From assembly GCA_017898095.1 (NCBI GenBank), contig JAGKQJ010000024.1, forward strand, positions 1 to 37,155: DNA of 37,155 nucleotides, given 5' to 3'. The stretch is from Bacillaceae bacterium Marseille-Q3522. Lineage in GTDB: Bacteria > Bacillota > Bacilli > Bacillales > Cytobacillaceae. Every line of letters begins with the position of its first letter. Positions within the stretch are counted from its first letter, which is position 1. Shown piece by piece: positions 16,778-24,986 of this stretch. The notes under the pieces were generated by a model. The model ran no database searches. It saw nothing but the letters and a program-made list of their open reading frames with translations, and had not been told where the DNA came from. A program made the position numbers and the translations under genes.

Positions 16778-17518
16778 TTATTGCTTACTTGTGGCAGGAA
16801 CAATCATATTGAAAATAAATGCGATACATAGTCCGAAAATGGCAACTCCGACGATGCTGATTCCTGAGTATGCGACAATGAAAAAACCAATGATGAAAAA
16901 TGGAATAAAGTTTTTCTTGCCAATCACGACCATTGTTAATGCAAATCCTAATGCCGGTAATATTCCGCCTGCGACAGATAGACCATGTGTTACCCACTCA
17001 GGAACCGCTTTCATAAATGCCTGAACGGCATCGACTCCAAAGACATTCGCAACAAAGGCCGGGATAAAACGGATCGGGAATATGAGTAAAAGCGGGTACA
17101 GAAAGGCCGCCCGTCTGATTCCCTTTATATTTGCATCTTCTGCATACTTATCTGCCAAATGAACAAATCCGATGTTTATTGTTCTTCTTAAGTTATCTAA
17201 CAGAACTCCCAAAATTCCAACAGGTACGGCGATGGTAACAGCCATTTCCGGGCTGACATTTGCCTGGATGGCAATCGGTATGGCAACACATGCTGCCAGT
17301 GCTTCATCTGCCGGAATATTACCACCCGGAGCGATCGTACCGAGATACATCATCTGTAAGGTTGCACCAGTGATTAATGCTGTCGTCATATCACCAAAAA
17401 TGAATCCGATAAAAACCGCTAATGATAATGGCTGCCGGATCAGCATGGAAAAACCGTACCAAATCCGGTTTGTCGCAATCCAATACAAGATACCAACTAA
17501 TGCTGATTGAATAATCAA
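16778..17518 (-). CDS. PTS mannose/fructose/sorbose family IIC component
   Basis: A 246-residue, highly hydrophobic subunit with about six to seven membrane segments and the family motifs QPLSLAVFIGFIFGDMTTALITGATLQM and IAPGGNIPADEALA. It determines sugar specificity together with IID. The start is TTG at 17518, with AGGAAAGGAAG 8 bases before it. It is located 34 bases after IIB. Confidence 0.93.
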   Translation of the reverse strand: MIIQSALVGILYWIATNRIWYGFSMLIRQPLSLAVFIGFIFGDMTTALITGATLQMMYLGTIAPGGNIPADEALAACVAIPIAIQANVSPEMAVTIAVPVGILGVLLDNLRRTINIGFVHLADKYAEDANIKGIRRAAFLYPLLLIFPIRFIPAFVANVFGVDAVQAFMKAVPEWVTHGLSVAGGILPALGFALTMVVIGKKNFIPFFIIGFFIVAYSGISIVGVAIFGLCIAFIFNMIVPATSKQ

Positions 17519-17552
17519 TGCTCTCGCTTCCTTTCCTCTTTACATTTAGATG

Positions 17553-18038
17553 CTAGAGTTTTTTGAGAATTTTATCTAAGCCGGCCGGAGTTTCCTCAGG
17601 AACTGTTTGAAAAATCACCTCCGTGCCAGCTTCCTGTAATTTTTTCAGTTTATCGGCATCCTCCTGGTTTAATGTAATCTGGTTGAATACCACTTTTCTT
17701 CCAGGACCGGCTCCTAAGCCTCCTACTTGTATTTTTGCTAATGGAATTCCTTTTTCTGATGCTTCTAATGCTGTTGCTACTGTTTTGAAAAGGATTAAAA
17801 TTTTCCCGTTTCCTAACTGGTTCTTTTTCCATGAATCTGCTGCCTCATCCGTTGACATCATTTCTACGTTAACCCCCGGAGGGGCAGCCATCACATATAC
17901 TTGACTCATGAATGGATCTTTCGCTAAATTATTGTCGATGACAATAATTCTGTTTGCATTGGTTTGCTTTAACCACCGTGTAATTACTTGCCCATGAATC
18001 AATCTAAAATCGATTCTTATCAGTTTTATGTCGGCCAT
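17553..18038 (-). CDS. PTS mannose/fructose/sorbose family IIB component
   Basis: A 161-residue cytoplasmic phosphotransfer protein. The phosphorylated His is His15 in RIDFRLIHGQV; the following WLKQTNANRIIVIDN is also typical. IIB takes phosphate from IIA and passes it to the entering sugar. Ribosome site GGGGG before ATG at 18038. It is separate from IIA here, unlike the fused IIAB of E. coli ManX. Confidence 0.93.
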   Translation of the reverse strand: MADIKLIRIDFRLIHGQVITRWLKQTNANRIIVIDNNLAKDPFMSQVYVMAAPPGVNVEMMSTDEAADSWKKNQLGNGKILILFKTVATALEASEKGIPLAKIQVGGLGAGPGRKVVFNQITLNQEDADKLKKLQEAGTEVIFQTVPEETPAGLDKILKKL

Positions 18039-18061
18039 GGTTTACCCCCGCTTTCTCTTTT

Positions 18062-18472
18062 TTATTCCATGTTTTTCATTGTGGACGATCCTGCCACACG
18101 GCAAGCTTCCACGCCAATTTTTCTCACAGACTCTGCAAGTTCTCTTCCTGCTAAATGATTGCGTAACATATCTGCTTCAATTAACATTGCAATATTTAAA
18201 CCACTGACGATATGAAGATCAAATGTTCTTGATAATGCCAGTGCGCCGTTAAATGGTGTGCCTCCGAACAGATCTGTCAAAACAAGAACCCCTTCCGGCA
18301 ATGTCTCTAATTTTTCCTTCACTTTCGCGATAAAATCTTCCGGTGACATCCCCGGCATGAGAGAGAAAGCCTTTACATTTTTCAGCTCTCCCATAATCAT
18401 TTTCGCACTCCTCATTAATTCTTCTCCGGCCCTGCCATGTGTCAAGATAATAATCCACGGTTTTTCTTGCAA
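18062..18472 (-). CDS. PTS mannose/fructose/sorbose family IIA component
   Basis: A 136-residue IIA domain that receives phosphate from HPr at the His of ILTHGRAGEEL (His12); the motif DLFGGTPFNGALAL follows in the middle. An AGGAGGG ribosome site (18488-18482) lies 9 bases before TTG at 18472, so I choose this start. An ATG at 18505 would put the ribosome site inside the gene and itself has no such site. It is the first gene of the sigma-54 operon. Confidence 0.9.
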   Translation of the reverse strand: MQEKPWIIILTHGRAGEELMRSAKMIMGELKNVKAFSLMPGMSPEDFIAKVKEKLETLPEGVLVLTDLFGGTPFNGALALSRTFDLHIVSGLNIAMLIEADMLRNHLAGRELAESVRKIGVEACRVAGSSTMKNME

Positions 18473-18498
18473 TTTTTTCTTCCCTCCTTTCTCTGGAT

Positions 18499-18520
18499 GA
18501 GACATTTGAATTTATGTCTC
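18499..18520 (-). promoter_or_regulatory. 5'-terminal stem-loop of the PTS operon mRNA
   Basis: GAGACAT and ATGTCTC form a perfect 7-bp stem with an 8-base loop. From the -12 element transcription should start near 18522, so this hairpin would be almost at the very 5' end of the transcript, 10 bases before the IIA ribosome site. Such hairpins commonly protect mRNA from 5' decay. Confidence 0.55.
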
Positions 18521-18531
18521 AATCTTTTATG

Positions 18532-18548
18532 ATGCAATTAGCGTGCCA
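18532..18548 (-). promoter_or_regulatory. Sigma-54 (-24/-12) promoter of the PTS operon
   Basis: On the minus strand TGGCACGCTAATTGCAT fits TGGCACG-N4-TTGCA exactly. It lies 60 bases before the IIA start and downstream of the gene for a sigma-54-dependent activator, making the regulatory pair clear. Confidence 0.92.
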
Positions 18549-18580
18549 TCTTAATATCATTCAGCCATAAAGTGAAACTT

Positions 18581-18712
18581 CCATCAGTGGGGGTCTTCCC
18601 TCATCCCCCACTGATGGTTAGTTGAACCAATCGGGCTTTTAGGGGCAGTTTATCCCCCGCCTAACTTGATTGGTTTCACCTCCAATTTTGAGGCGGGGGT
18701 ATTACTGCCCCT
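18581..18712. repeat. Composite GC-rich palindromic intergenic element
   Basis: Two structures lie side by side. A 13-bp perfect stem CCATCAGTGGGGG/CCCCCACTGATGG (18581-18617, 11-base loop) is followed by an 18-bp two-part stem: AGGGGCAGT with ACTGCCCCT, and CCCCCGCCT with AGGCGGGGG (18641-18712). AACCAATC (18625-18632) can also pair with GATTGGTT (18668-18675), which conflicts with the second stem. It occupies the space where a LevR-type activator should bind upstream of the -24/-12 promoter. It resembles dispersed Bacillaceae intergenic palindromes. Confidence 0.65.
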
Positions 18713-18723
18713 TAATCTGCGAT

Positions 18724-18784
18724 AAAAAAAGAAAACAATGGATAAACGAAGGCTTTTGCCGTGAAATTTTATCAATTGTTTTCT
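18724..18784 (-). terminator. Intrinsic terminator of the LevR-type gene
   Basis: Arms GAAAACAATGGATAAA (18731-18746) and TTTATCAATTGTTTTC (about 18769-18784) pair with one mismatch. On the minus strand the hairpin is followed by a run of seven T (18730-18724). It ends the activator transcript before the PTS promoter. Confidence 0.8.
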
Positions 18785-18821
18785 TTCCAATTATGATTCG
18801 ATTTTTTATTTCTCTTTTGTA

Positions 18822-21632
18822 TCAATCTGTATCAATCATATCAATGAGATAACCGATCTCTGTATCAGGTATTATCATCCCAAAGGTATCCTCTGCGATC
18901 TGCAGTGATTTTTTAATTGCCTTATACATTTCCGCATGTTCCTGAATACAGGCAGAAATATCTTTATATGGCAACGACTCTTTCCTGATCACTCTTTCAA
19001 TCATACACGTACAATGCATAAGAAAACCGGCTTTTAAATGATCGGTTTTTTCAATGTTTAGCATATTAACAATATCTTCCAATGCTTTTTTCAGAACCTC
19101 ATACGCTTTTTGCGGATTTAAAAAGCTTAAGGATTCTTCAATAATTTTCATCGTTAAGTTTGGAATTTGTCTTTTTTTATCGATTGAAAAACTTCCGCCG
19201 TTAATTATCTCATTAATTCGTTCCAGTCCGTCACTTATGACAATTTCATCTGTAGATATATATGGAATATTGATGATTTTCGGATTGATACTTCCTGCAA
19301 ATACCAGTATATGATCTAATTTCTCCAGACTCAGACTTTTAATCTTCTGAATCGTCATCGGCTGGACAACAATTTGGCGGTCGGCGATAATTGGAATGGA
19401 GTCTTTGATAATGCCGGCCAATTTAACAGCAGTCCCTTCTGATGTTATACAGGTGGTCACAATCATTTTCCGGGTTACATCCTGCTTTATTATCGCCATC
19501 TCTTCCGGGAGAACGGACTCCTTTTTCGGAACTGCATCACGTAAATCCTCCGTAAGTCCGGCTAATGACATATCCGACATTAAGCACTTTCGAACTGCTT
19601 CTAATGCAATAGGCGTTGATACCATCTGGATCGTGGAGGTTTTAATACCGGTTCTTTCTTCTATGATCTTCCCAAAGGCTACTAAAGATCCCATATCAAC
19701 CAAAAGTAACACTCCTTTCCCCTGGTCTGCCCTTTGCACTATCTCAACTGCACGATCTAAAACATCTTCAATTTTATCATCTAAAGACATGTCTATCGCT
19801 TTACAGTGATTTGTACTTAGCAGAACATTGCATACTTCGGCAATGCTTGAAGCAGTGCTTGCCCCATGCGCCAGAATGACCACACCAACCTTTTGATTTA
19901 TTTCTTCAGCATCAACCGCATGCAGGAACATCGCAATAAATCCCTCTTCTACTTTCGGAATATCCATTTCCAGTGCTTGTTCTATTTCTTTGCGAATCAT
20001 TTTCGCAGCTTTATATTCTTCCGGGTTATTAATTGCGATTTTATTTAAACTTTCTTTGTCATAGCTGATTTTTTTTGATTGCCGCTCAGGTAGCGCATGG
20101 ATGTGCATTGCTAATGCAATCACCACTTTTTTGCTGATCTTTTTCTTTAACAGATCAGAAGCGGTGGAAAGGGCATTTTCAACAGCAGTATAGACCCTGG
20201 GGCTGACTACTTTAAATAGTATTTCATTTTCAGGTATTTTCTCATGCATATCTACCATTTTTAAAAGCTGTTTTAAATATTTTTCGACAATCTGATTCAT
20301 CTTTTTATTGATTTTCTCTTGAGAATACCCTCTTTTACTGTATATATTATAGATCTCCGTCAGTTCAAAATATACTTTTTCTGAATCATGGTATTTATTA
20401 TTGAATAAATTCTTATTAATATTATTTTGCGGAAATTCATAATATCTTCTATTACCGCCCTCCAGAAGTTCGAAAATTTCATTGCGTCTTCCCTTGTTAT
20501 TTAAAAGTCCGTTATACACATGTTCCGGAATAAAAGGTGTATCGATTTCGATAAATACTTTCTTTTGTGTTTTATATTCCAAGAATCCGCGGGCACAGAT
20601 TAATTGTATATCGCTTTTTAACTGGCCAATATTCCCTTTACAGTCATAAAGTAATAATGCCTTCAGTACATCTTTGTAGACGCGGATTGGCGCATGGATA
20701 ATATCTGACTGGATGGAAAATAAACTATTGATTAGTTCATAGCGTTCAGCTAATGTTCTTTCCGATAATGAAGGCAATTTAATCACCATCGGGATTCTTC
20801 GCAAAAAAGTTTTTAATAGCACTGAGTCCACATCTTCTGTCGTAGCTGCGATTAACAACACTTCCGCACTTCTCGTATTGCTTGTCTCACCTACTCGCCG
20901 ATACTTATTTTTATCGATAAGCATAAAGAGCATTTCCTGACCTTCCGGAGGCAGACGATGGACTTCATCCAGTAAAAGAATTCCGCCATTTGCTTTTTCA
21001 ATAAGTCCCGGGTTCTCTCGATCTGCTCCGGTAAATGCACCTTTCATATGCCCAAACAGCTGTGATAAAATCAATTGCGGATTATCCGCATATTCTGCAC
21101 AGTTGAAGATGATAAATTGCGCATTTTCTTTTAACGTCCCAACAGTTTGCGCATATTGATACATAATTTCCGCAAACGTCGTCTTGCCGCTTCCTGTGGG
21201 GCCGATTAATAAGGTATGGAGTCCCCTCGGCGGATAAAAAATAGCCGCCTTTGCCTGTTTTATCGGAACATCGAGGCTCCTTTCAGCTCCGATTAATTGA
21301 TGAAAAATATCTTCGTATTGGATAGAGGTTGGTTCAGAATGAATAAGTTCCTTTATCGATTCTACTTCTGATTCATTGATTGCTAAATTACCGCTTACCA
21401 AATGTTGCAGTCTCTCTTTATCAAAATAGTGAACCGGATGCCCTTTAATTTTGATGATTTTCTTTTCTCTGACAAGCGTGTTTAACTCCTTACTGACATT
21501 ATTCCTGATAACACCGGTAATTTCGCTCATTTCACTTGTTTCAAATCCGGAAAAACCATTCTCCAGATCTTCTAAACTAACTTTTCTGCATAACTCTTTT
21601 AAAGCCTCATATATTTTTTGCTTTCGTGTCAT
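18822..21632 (-). CDS. levR: LevR-type sigma-54-dependent PTS-regulated transcriptional activator
   Basis: A 936-residue activator. Domains in order are a DNA-binding winged helix (about 1-80), an AAA+ sigma-54 interaction domain (about 110-350) with Walker A GPTGSGKTTFAE, GAFTGA and Walker B GGILLLDEVHRLP, a first PRD (about 450-560, His in MHIHALPER), an EIIA-mannose-like domain (about 580-700, LAHGAST), an EIIB-like domain (about 720-820, VTTCITSEGTA) and a second PRD (about 835-936). Phosphorylation by HPr and by the cognate IIB should set its activity. The downstream -24/-12 promoter and mannose-family PTS are its evident targets. Its own upstream region contains a cre site. The symbol denotes family; the inducer is not shown to be fructose. 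Confidence 0.92.
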   Translation of the reverse strand: MTRKQKIYEALKELCRKVSLEDLENGFSGFETSEMSEITGVIRNNVSKELNTLVREKKIIKIKGHPVHYFDKERLQHLVSGNLAINESEVESIKELIHSEPTSIQYEDIFHQLIGAERSLDVPIKQAKAAIFYPPRGLHTLLIGPTGSGKTTFAEIMYQYAQTVGTLKENAQFIIFNCAEYADNPQLILSQLFGHMKGAFTGADRENPGLIEKANGGILLLDEVHRLPPEGQEMLFMLIDKNKYRRVGETSNTRSAEVLLIAATTEDVDSVLLKTFLRRIPMVIKLPSLSERTLAERYELINSLFSIQSDIIHAPIRVYKDVLKALLLYDCKGNIGQLKSDIQLICARGFLEYKTQKKVFIEIDTPFIPEHVYNGLLNNKGRRNEIFELLEGGNRRYYEFPQNNINKNLFNNKYHDSEKVYFELTEIYNIYSKRGYSQEKINKKMNQIVEKYLKQLLKMVDMHEKIPENEILFKVVSPRVYTAVENALSTASDLLKKKISKKVVIALAMHIHALPERQSKKISYDKESLNKIAINNPEEYKAAKMIRKEIEQALEMDIPKVEEGFIAMFLHAVDAEEINQKVGVVILAHGASTASSIAEVCNVLLSTNHCKAIDMSLDDKIEDVLDRAVEIVQRADQGKGVLLLVDMGSLVAFGKIIEERTGIKTSTIQMVSTPIALEAVRKCLMSDMSLAGLTEDLRDAVPKKESVLPEEMAIIKQDVTRKMIVTTCITSEGTAVKLAGIIKDSIPIIADRQIVVQPMTIQKIKSLSLEKLDHILVFAGSINPKIINIPYISTDEIVISDGLERINEIINGGSFSIDKKRQIPNLTMKIIEESLSFLNPQKAYEVLKKALEDIVNMLNIEKTDHLKAGFLMHCTCMIERVIRKESLPYKDISACIQEHAEMYKAIKKSLQIAEDTFGMIIPDTEIGYLIDMIDTD

Positions 21633-21666
21633 TTTCGTTTATCACCCTTTCTCTACATTCAATATA

Positions 21667-21680
21667 TGAAAGCGTTTTCT
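21667..21680. promoter_or_regulatory. CcpA cre site upstream of the LevR-type gene
   Basis: TGAAAGCGTTTTCT matches the cre consensus TGWAANCGNTNWCA at all but the last position. It lies 35-48 bases before the activator start, so the whole PTS system would be subject to catabolite repression through its activator. Confidence 0.7.
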
Positions 21681-22266
21681 TTATATGTTAAGAAGAATTG
21701 ATAGAGACTTAAGGAGAGCATTCTGTCCCATTGAAAGTTTAACTCTTTACTGAAAAATGCTTTATTACCCTATCCCGAAATTAACGCAAGCGAACTTTTT
21801 CATCGCTCATCTGGTGCCGTTTTCCGCATGGTTGACTGATGTCAAAATAAAGTACACCATGATAAGCTGTTTAGCCTGTTTTTTTCTAAATACTGAGCGA
21901 ATTTGATTTAATAATACTTGCCGTTCCAAATTCACATTCTTCTCGAAATAAATTTGGCCTGTCGATTCGAAAAGCAAGTCATATATTAAATACACTATTA
22001 AAATAGCCCTTACAATTACAATACTACATTTATGTGTATAGGTTAACAATTTTTCAAATGCAATTATTATCAGTGGATTATGAATACGGTACTTTGAAAA
22101 AATGCAGGACTTTTTAAGGGGAAAAATCAACTTTTTGATGAAAAAAGCCCCAATTCTTAATCCTAATTTTCGGGAGTTAAGTCTGATTTTTCAAAGTCTT
22201 ATCTTTTGGTAACATTTACATATGAAATGTTTAGGAGAACTAGGCAGGAACTAAGGGGGAGATTGG
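21681..22266. other. 585-bp AT-rich intergenic region between divergent genes
   Basis: It separates the minus-strand activator from the plus-strand toxin cluster. A minus-strand frame of 107 codons (21807-22130) is open but has no ribosome site, no recognisable domain and an odd, cysteine- and isoleucine-rich composition. I take it as degraded or chance. The right end holds the GGGGGAGA ribosome site of the next gene. No convincing promoter pair was found. Confidence 0.4.
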
Positions 22267-22584
22267 ATGGATCTTGCAGTTCTAAATGAAATCAAGCGAA
22301 GGGCAAAACGGGAAAAGTACAACATGATGCTCAACATTTTAAGCGGTTACCGCTCTAATGTCAAAGAGGCAATCGAACACCTTGAGGACGGCGAGCGGAT
22401 TTTCCGGAGAGCCCCTGCCAATTACGCGGACGACTGGCATGGAAAAGCAAGAGAAGCGTATGAAGGGATAACGGGAGAATTGAAACAGGACGTCAACAGG
22501 TCTTATACTATAGGAGACGAGCTGGAAAGAGAAATTCGCGAAGAAATGCGGCGGCTTCGCAGGAAAATCGAGGATCTGTCATGA
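22267..22584 (+). CDS. Small helical WXG100-like partner of the secreted toxin
   Basis: A 105-residue, all-helical, charged protein with no signal peptide. DDWHGKAREAYEG (about 58-70) is a W-x-G-type turn between two helices, as in WXG100 and the DUF5082/YwqH-like proteins that precede LXG toxins. I infer a secretion partner or chaperone for the type VIIb (Ess/Yuk) system, which is not encoded in this window. GGGGGAGATT precedes the ATG. Its TGA overlaps the next ATG (ATGA), so the pair is translationally coupled. Confidence 0.75.
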   Translation: MDLAVLNEIKRRAKREKYNMMLNILSGYRSNVKEAIEHLEDGERIFRRAPANYADDWHGKAREAYEGITGELKQDVNRSYTIGDELEREIREEMRRLRRKIEDLS

Positions 22585-23888
22585 GCGAAATACAGATCAA
22601 AGTCGATGAGTTGGAAGCGTTCGCGGACGAAATAAAAAAAGCAGAATGGCATTGCGATGATGCATTAGATGCTCTGAACTGGCACCTTTCCTCTTTGCTT
22701 GCTAACTTTCCGGGGGTTCTGCCGGATGTGATTCAGGATTTAGAAGCGGAATTCAGGCATTCGATTGAGTTGTATCAAGGGAAACTGGATGAGGCGCAGG
22801 CACTCATCAAATTGACTGCTGCGGAAATGCGGGAAGCGGATCAAAAATTAGCAGGTAAAATCGGGGAATTTTTACTGGATGTAGTTGGTTGGTATGATAT
22901 CCAGAGAATATACAGTGAATACGATCCGGTTACGGGTGAAAAATTGGGAGCGGGTGACAGGCTGCTTGCCTTAGGGATGGTGGCAACTTCCGTTTTTCCG
23001 CCCGGAAAACTTGCCAGTGTTGGTGGAAAGTCAGTAGCAAAAGGTGTTAAGGCAGGGATAGAAACTGCTTCTAAAACCGGATTCCCGTCACTTGCCGAAA
23101 ACGCCGGTGCCTTTAAAAAAATGAAAAACGTCATAAACCCGAAAAAAGTAAAGGAAGCGTTCGATTTTGTATATACGCAAGTCATAAAAGCTCCTATATC
23201 CGCAACAAAATACTGGTTCGATCAAGTCATCAAGAAGCTTGGCGATGTTCCGATTCCGGCCTTCTTTCAAACACAGCTAGTCGGAATTGGCGCTGTTCAG
23301 AAAACGGTTCGTGAATCGTTTGAAGAAGCGAAAGAAACGATTGTGCGGATGATTAGGAAGGTTGACGGGGATGTTGAGGATATTAAGGGTACGGGTAATG
23401 TAAACTTAAAAAACATTGATGAGTTTATTGATGGTACCAAAACTTTTGATGATGTGGTTGATGATTTTGCTCGACTATATAGTGAAAAAATTCAAACAAA
23501 CAAAACTTGGTCATGGAATAAGTCATTTCATGGTGGAGAGTATTTAACTGCCCGCCAGCGAAAATTGATAAAGGAAAAAGCAATTGCAGTTGGCCTAATT
23601 CCCAATGTAAATGTTATTAAAGCAGATGGAATGAAGTATGGTTTTGCAGATTTCAAGAGTGCTGGACTTGTGGTAGAGACCAAAGATTTACCAGAAAGTC
23701 TCTGGTTAAAGTCTGACGAGGTACAATTTGAATGGCTAGATAACGTAATTGGAGGAAGACCAGAAGGTATGACATGGCACCATACTGAAGTTCCAGGTAA
23801 AATGGAGCTAGTACCTTTTGGAATACACAATATAACTATTCATAATGGTGGCAGATCTACTGGAATGTGGGCAGATGCTCCGAGATAG
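22581..23888 (+). CDS. Polymorphic toxin: WXG-like N-terminus, pre-toxin domain, WHH nuclease C-terminus
   Basis: A 435-residue modular toxin. Residues 1-95 form a helical WXG100-like export domain. About 110-155 (YDPVTGEKLGAGDRLLALG) is a pre-toxin TG-like segment, followed by a hydrophobic Gly/Ala-rich stretch and a linker. From KGTGNV (residue 268) the sequence becomes visibly more AT-rich and the toxic module starts. Its end, TWHHTEVPGKMELVPFGIHNITIHNGG, fits the WHH subgroup of the HNH/Endonuclease VII fold, with paired His for metal and catalysis. Expected activity is DNA or RNA cleavage in a rival cell after contact-dependent delivery. The immunity gene follows 23 bases later. The module assignment is by motif, without a profile search. 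Confidence 0.85.
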   Translation: MSEIQIKVDELEAFADEIKKAEWHCDDALDALNWHLSSLLANFPGVLPDVIQDLEAEFRHSIELYQGKLDEAQALIKLTAAEMREADQKLAGKIGEFLLDVVGWYDIQRIYSEYDPVTGEKLGAGDRLLALGMVATSVFPPGKLASVGGKSVAKGVKAGIETASKTGFPSLAENAGAFKKMKNVINPKKVKEAFDFVYTQVIKAPISATKYWFDQVIKKLGDVPIPAFFQTQLVGIGAVQKTVRESFEEAKETIVRMIRKVDGDVEDIKGTGNVNLKNIDEFIDGTKTFDDVVDDFARLYSEKIQTNKTWSWNKSFHGGEYLTARQRKLIKEKAIAVGLIPNVNVIKADGMKYGFADFKSAGLVVETKDLPESLWLKSDEVQFEWLDNVIGGRPEGMTWHHTEVPGKMELVPFGIHNITIHNGGRSTGMWADAPR

Positions 23889-23911
23889 CTTGTAAAGAAA
23901 GGAGAAGAAAT

Positions 23912-24382
23912 ATGAAAATAAAACAGGACACTATAGTAAGGCCATTGCCTTCAGAGGAATTAATAAAAAATCACGAAAAGTTTTGGAGACTTTCATTACC
24001 AGAGTCTTTCTTAGAATTTATAAAAGAAAATAATGGTGTAGAGGTTGAGGAAGCAACATTTGAGTGTAACAACCGTGGTTATGCGATAGAAAGGTTTTTG
24101 TGTATATTAGATGATATTGAGAATCATCCAAAAGGAATTTATGACATAGATGTTGTATTTTCACAAATAGGTGAAAGGTTAACTGATAACGAAGACTTAT
24201 TAGGGGCAGAGGTATTGCCAATAGCTAGTGTATTTGCGGGTGACTTTGTATGCTTAGATTTTAGAAAAGATAAAAATAATCCATCTGTTTGTATATGGTC
24301 TCATGAAGAATCCGGTGAGTTTGAGCCTGTTACATATAATGTGGCAGATAACTTTACTGAATTTTTAAAGATACTTGAATAG
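23912..24382 (+). CDS. SUKH/SMI1-KNR4 family immunity protein
   Basis: A 156-residue acidic protein with the SUKH core: an N-terminal helix followed by WRLSLPESFLEFIKENNG, then the IERFLCILDDIEN strand-helix and a central hydrophobic IASVFAGDFVCLDFR strand. Proteins of this fold commonly neutralise HNH-family toxins. An AAAGGAG ribosome site precedes the ATG at 23912; the frame is open further upstream, into the toxin end, but without a ribosome site. Its low GC matches the toxic module upstream, which suggests that toxin tip and immunity gene were acquired together. A terminator follows. Confidence 0.85.
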   Translation: MKIKQDTIVRPLPSEELIKNHEKFWRLSLPESFLEFIKENNGVEVEEATFECNNRGYAIERFLCILDDIENHPKGIYDIDVVFSQIGERLTDNEDLLGAEVLPIASVFAGDFVCLDFRKDKNNPSVCIWSHEESGEFEPVTYNVADNFTEFLKILE

Positions 24383-24457
24383 AAACAAAGAGGGTACAAG
24401 TTGAAAATATATGAAATTAAATGTGATATTAATAATGGATAAATTTTATAGTATGGA

Positions 24458-24498
24458 AAAAAGCACCTGATTGCCTTTTGAGAAACAGGTGTTTTTAT
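24458..24498 (+). terminator. Intrinsic terminator after the toxin-immunity pair
   Basis: AAAAAGCACCTG pairs with CAGGTGTTTTT around a 15-base loop, followed by TATTTG. It closes the plus-strand toxin operon before the IS200 remnant. Confidence 0.75.
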
Positions 24499-24511
24499 TT
24501 GTTAAAAAGAA

Positions 24512-24534
24512 AACCCTAGGCTAGGCCTAGGGTT
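24512..24534 (-). terminator. Palindrome at the left side of the IS200 remnant
   Basis: AACCCTAGG and CCTAGGGTT form a perfect 9-bp stem with a 5-base loop. Read on the minus strand it is followed by TTCTTTTT, so it can terminate leftward transcription. IS200-type elements often carry such structures at the left end, but it could also be host DNA. Confidence 0.5.
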
Positions 24535-24560
24535 CCAAAAAGCTTTCAGCATGGTATAAA

Positions 24561-24627
24561 AAAACTCTCCCGTGGTGCTAAAATATTTTTGGTTCGCCAA
24601 CCAAAATATCAGCATACGGAGGAGTTT
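24561..24627 (+). promoter_or_regulatory. IS200 leader hairpin masking the transposase ribosome site
   Basis: An inner stem (ATATTTTTGGTT with AACCAAAATAT, CGCC loop) with TGCT/AGCA below it is enclosed by a near-complementary outer pair, AAAACTCTCCCGT and ACGGAGGAGTTTT. The second outer arm contains the AGGAG ribosome site of the transposase gene. This is the known IS200 arrangement that keeps transposase translation low. Confidence 0.75.
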
Positions 24628-24629
24628 TA

Positions 24630-24986
24630 ATGTCAAAAAACACTAATAGTTTAGCACACACTACTTGGAATTGTAAGTACCACATCGTTTTCGCCCCGAA
24701 GTACAGAAGACAAGTAATTTATGGGAAAATCAAAAAGGACATCGGAGAAATACTTCGCACCTTATGTGAAAGAAAAGGTGTGGGGATTATTGAAGCAACT
24801 GCGTGTAAGGATCACGTACATATGTTAGTAAGCATTCCGCCTAAGTTAAGTGTGTCCGCATTTGTAGGATATTTAAAAGGAAAAAGTAGTTTGATGATAT
24901 TTGATCGTCACACAAATTTGAAATACAGATATGGAAACCGAAAATTATGGTGTACTGGGTATTATGTGGATACAGTCGTAAGAAAC
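24630..24986 (+). mobile_element. tnpA: IS200/IS605-family transposase TnpA, 3' end lost
   Basis: About 118 residues of an HUH-type single-strand transposase remain. They include WNCKYHIVFAPKYRRQ at the start, the metal-binding HUH pair in DHVHMLVSIPP (about 61-71) and LWCTGYYVDTV before the break. Full-length family members continue with about 30 residues that hold the catalytic tyrosine in a C-terminal helix. Here the frame runs instead into an LXG toxin. Without that tyrosine and without a visible right end it should not transpose. The left-end hairpins and the ribosome site are intact. Confidence 0.85.

Noticed and set aside
18581..18712. CRISPR-like or riboswitch interpretation of the GC-rich hairpins
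   Set aside because: There are no regularly spaced direct repeats, and the segment lies upstream of a sigma-54 promoter, outside any leader of the operon; it looks like a palindromic intergenic repeat.
21807..22130. 107-codon minus-strand frame as a gene
   Set aside because: No ribosome site, odd composition, no recognisable domain, and it lies in an AT-rich intergenic region.
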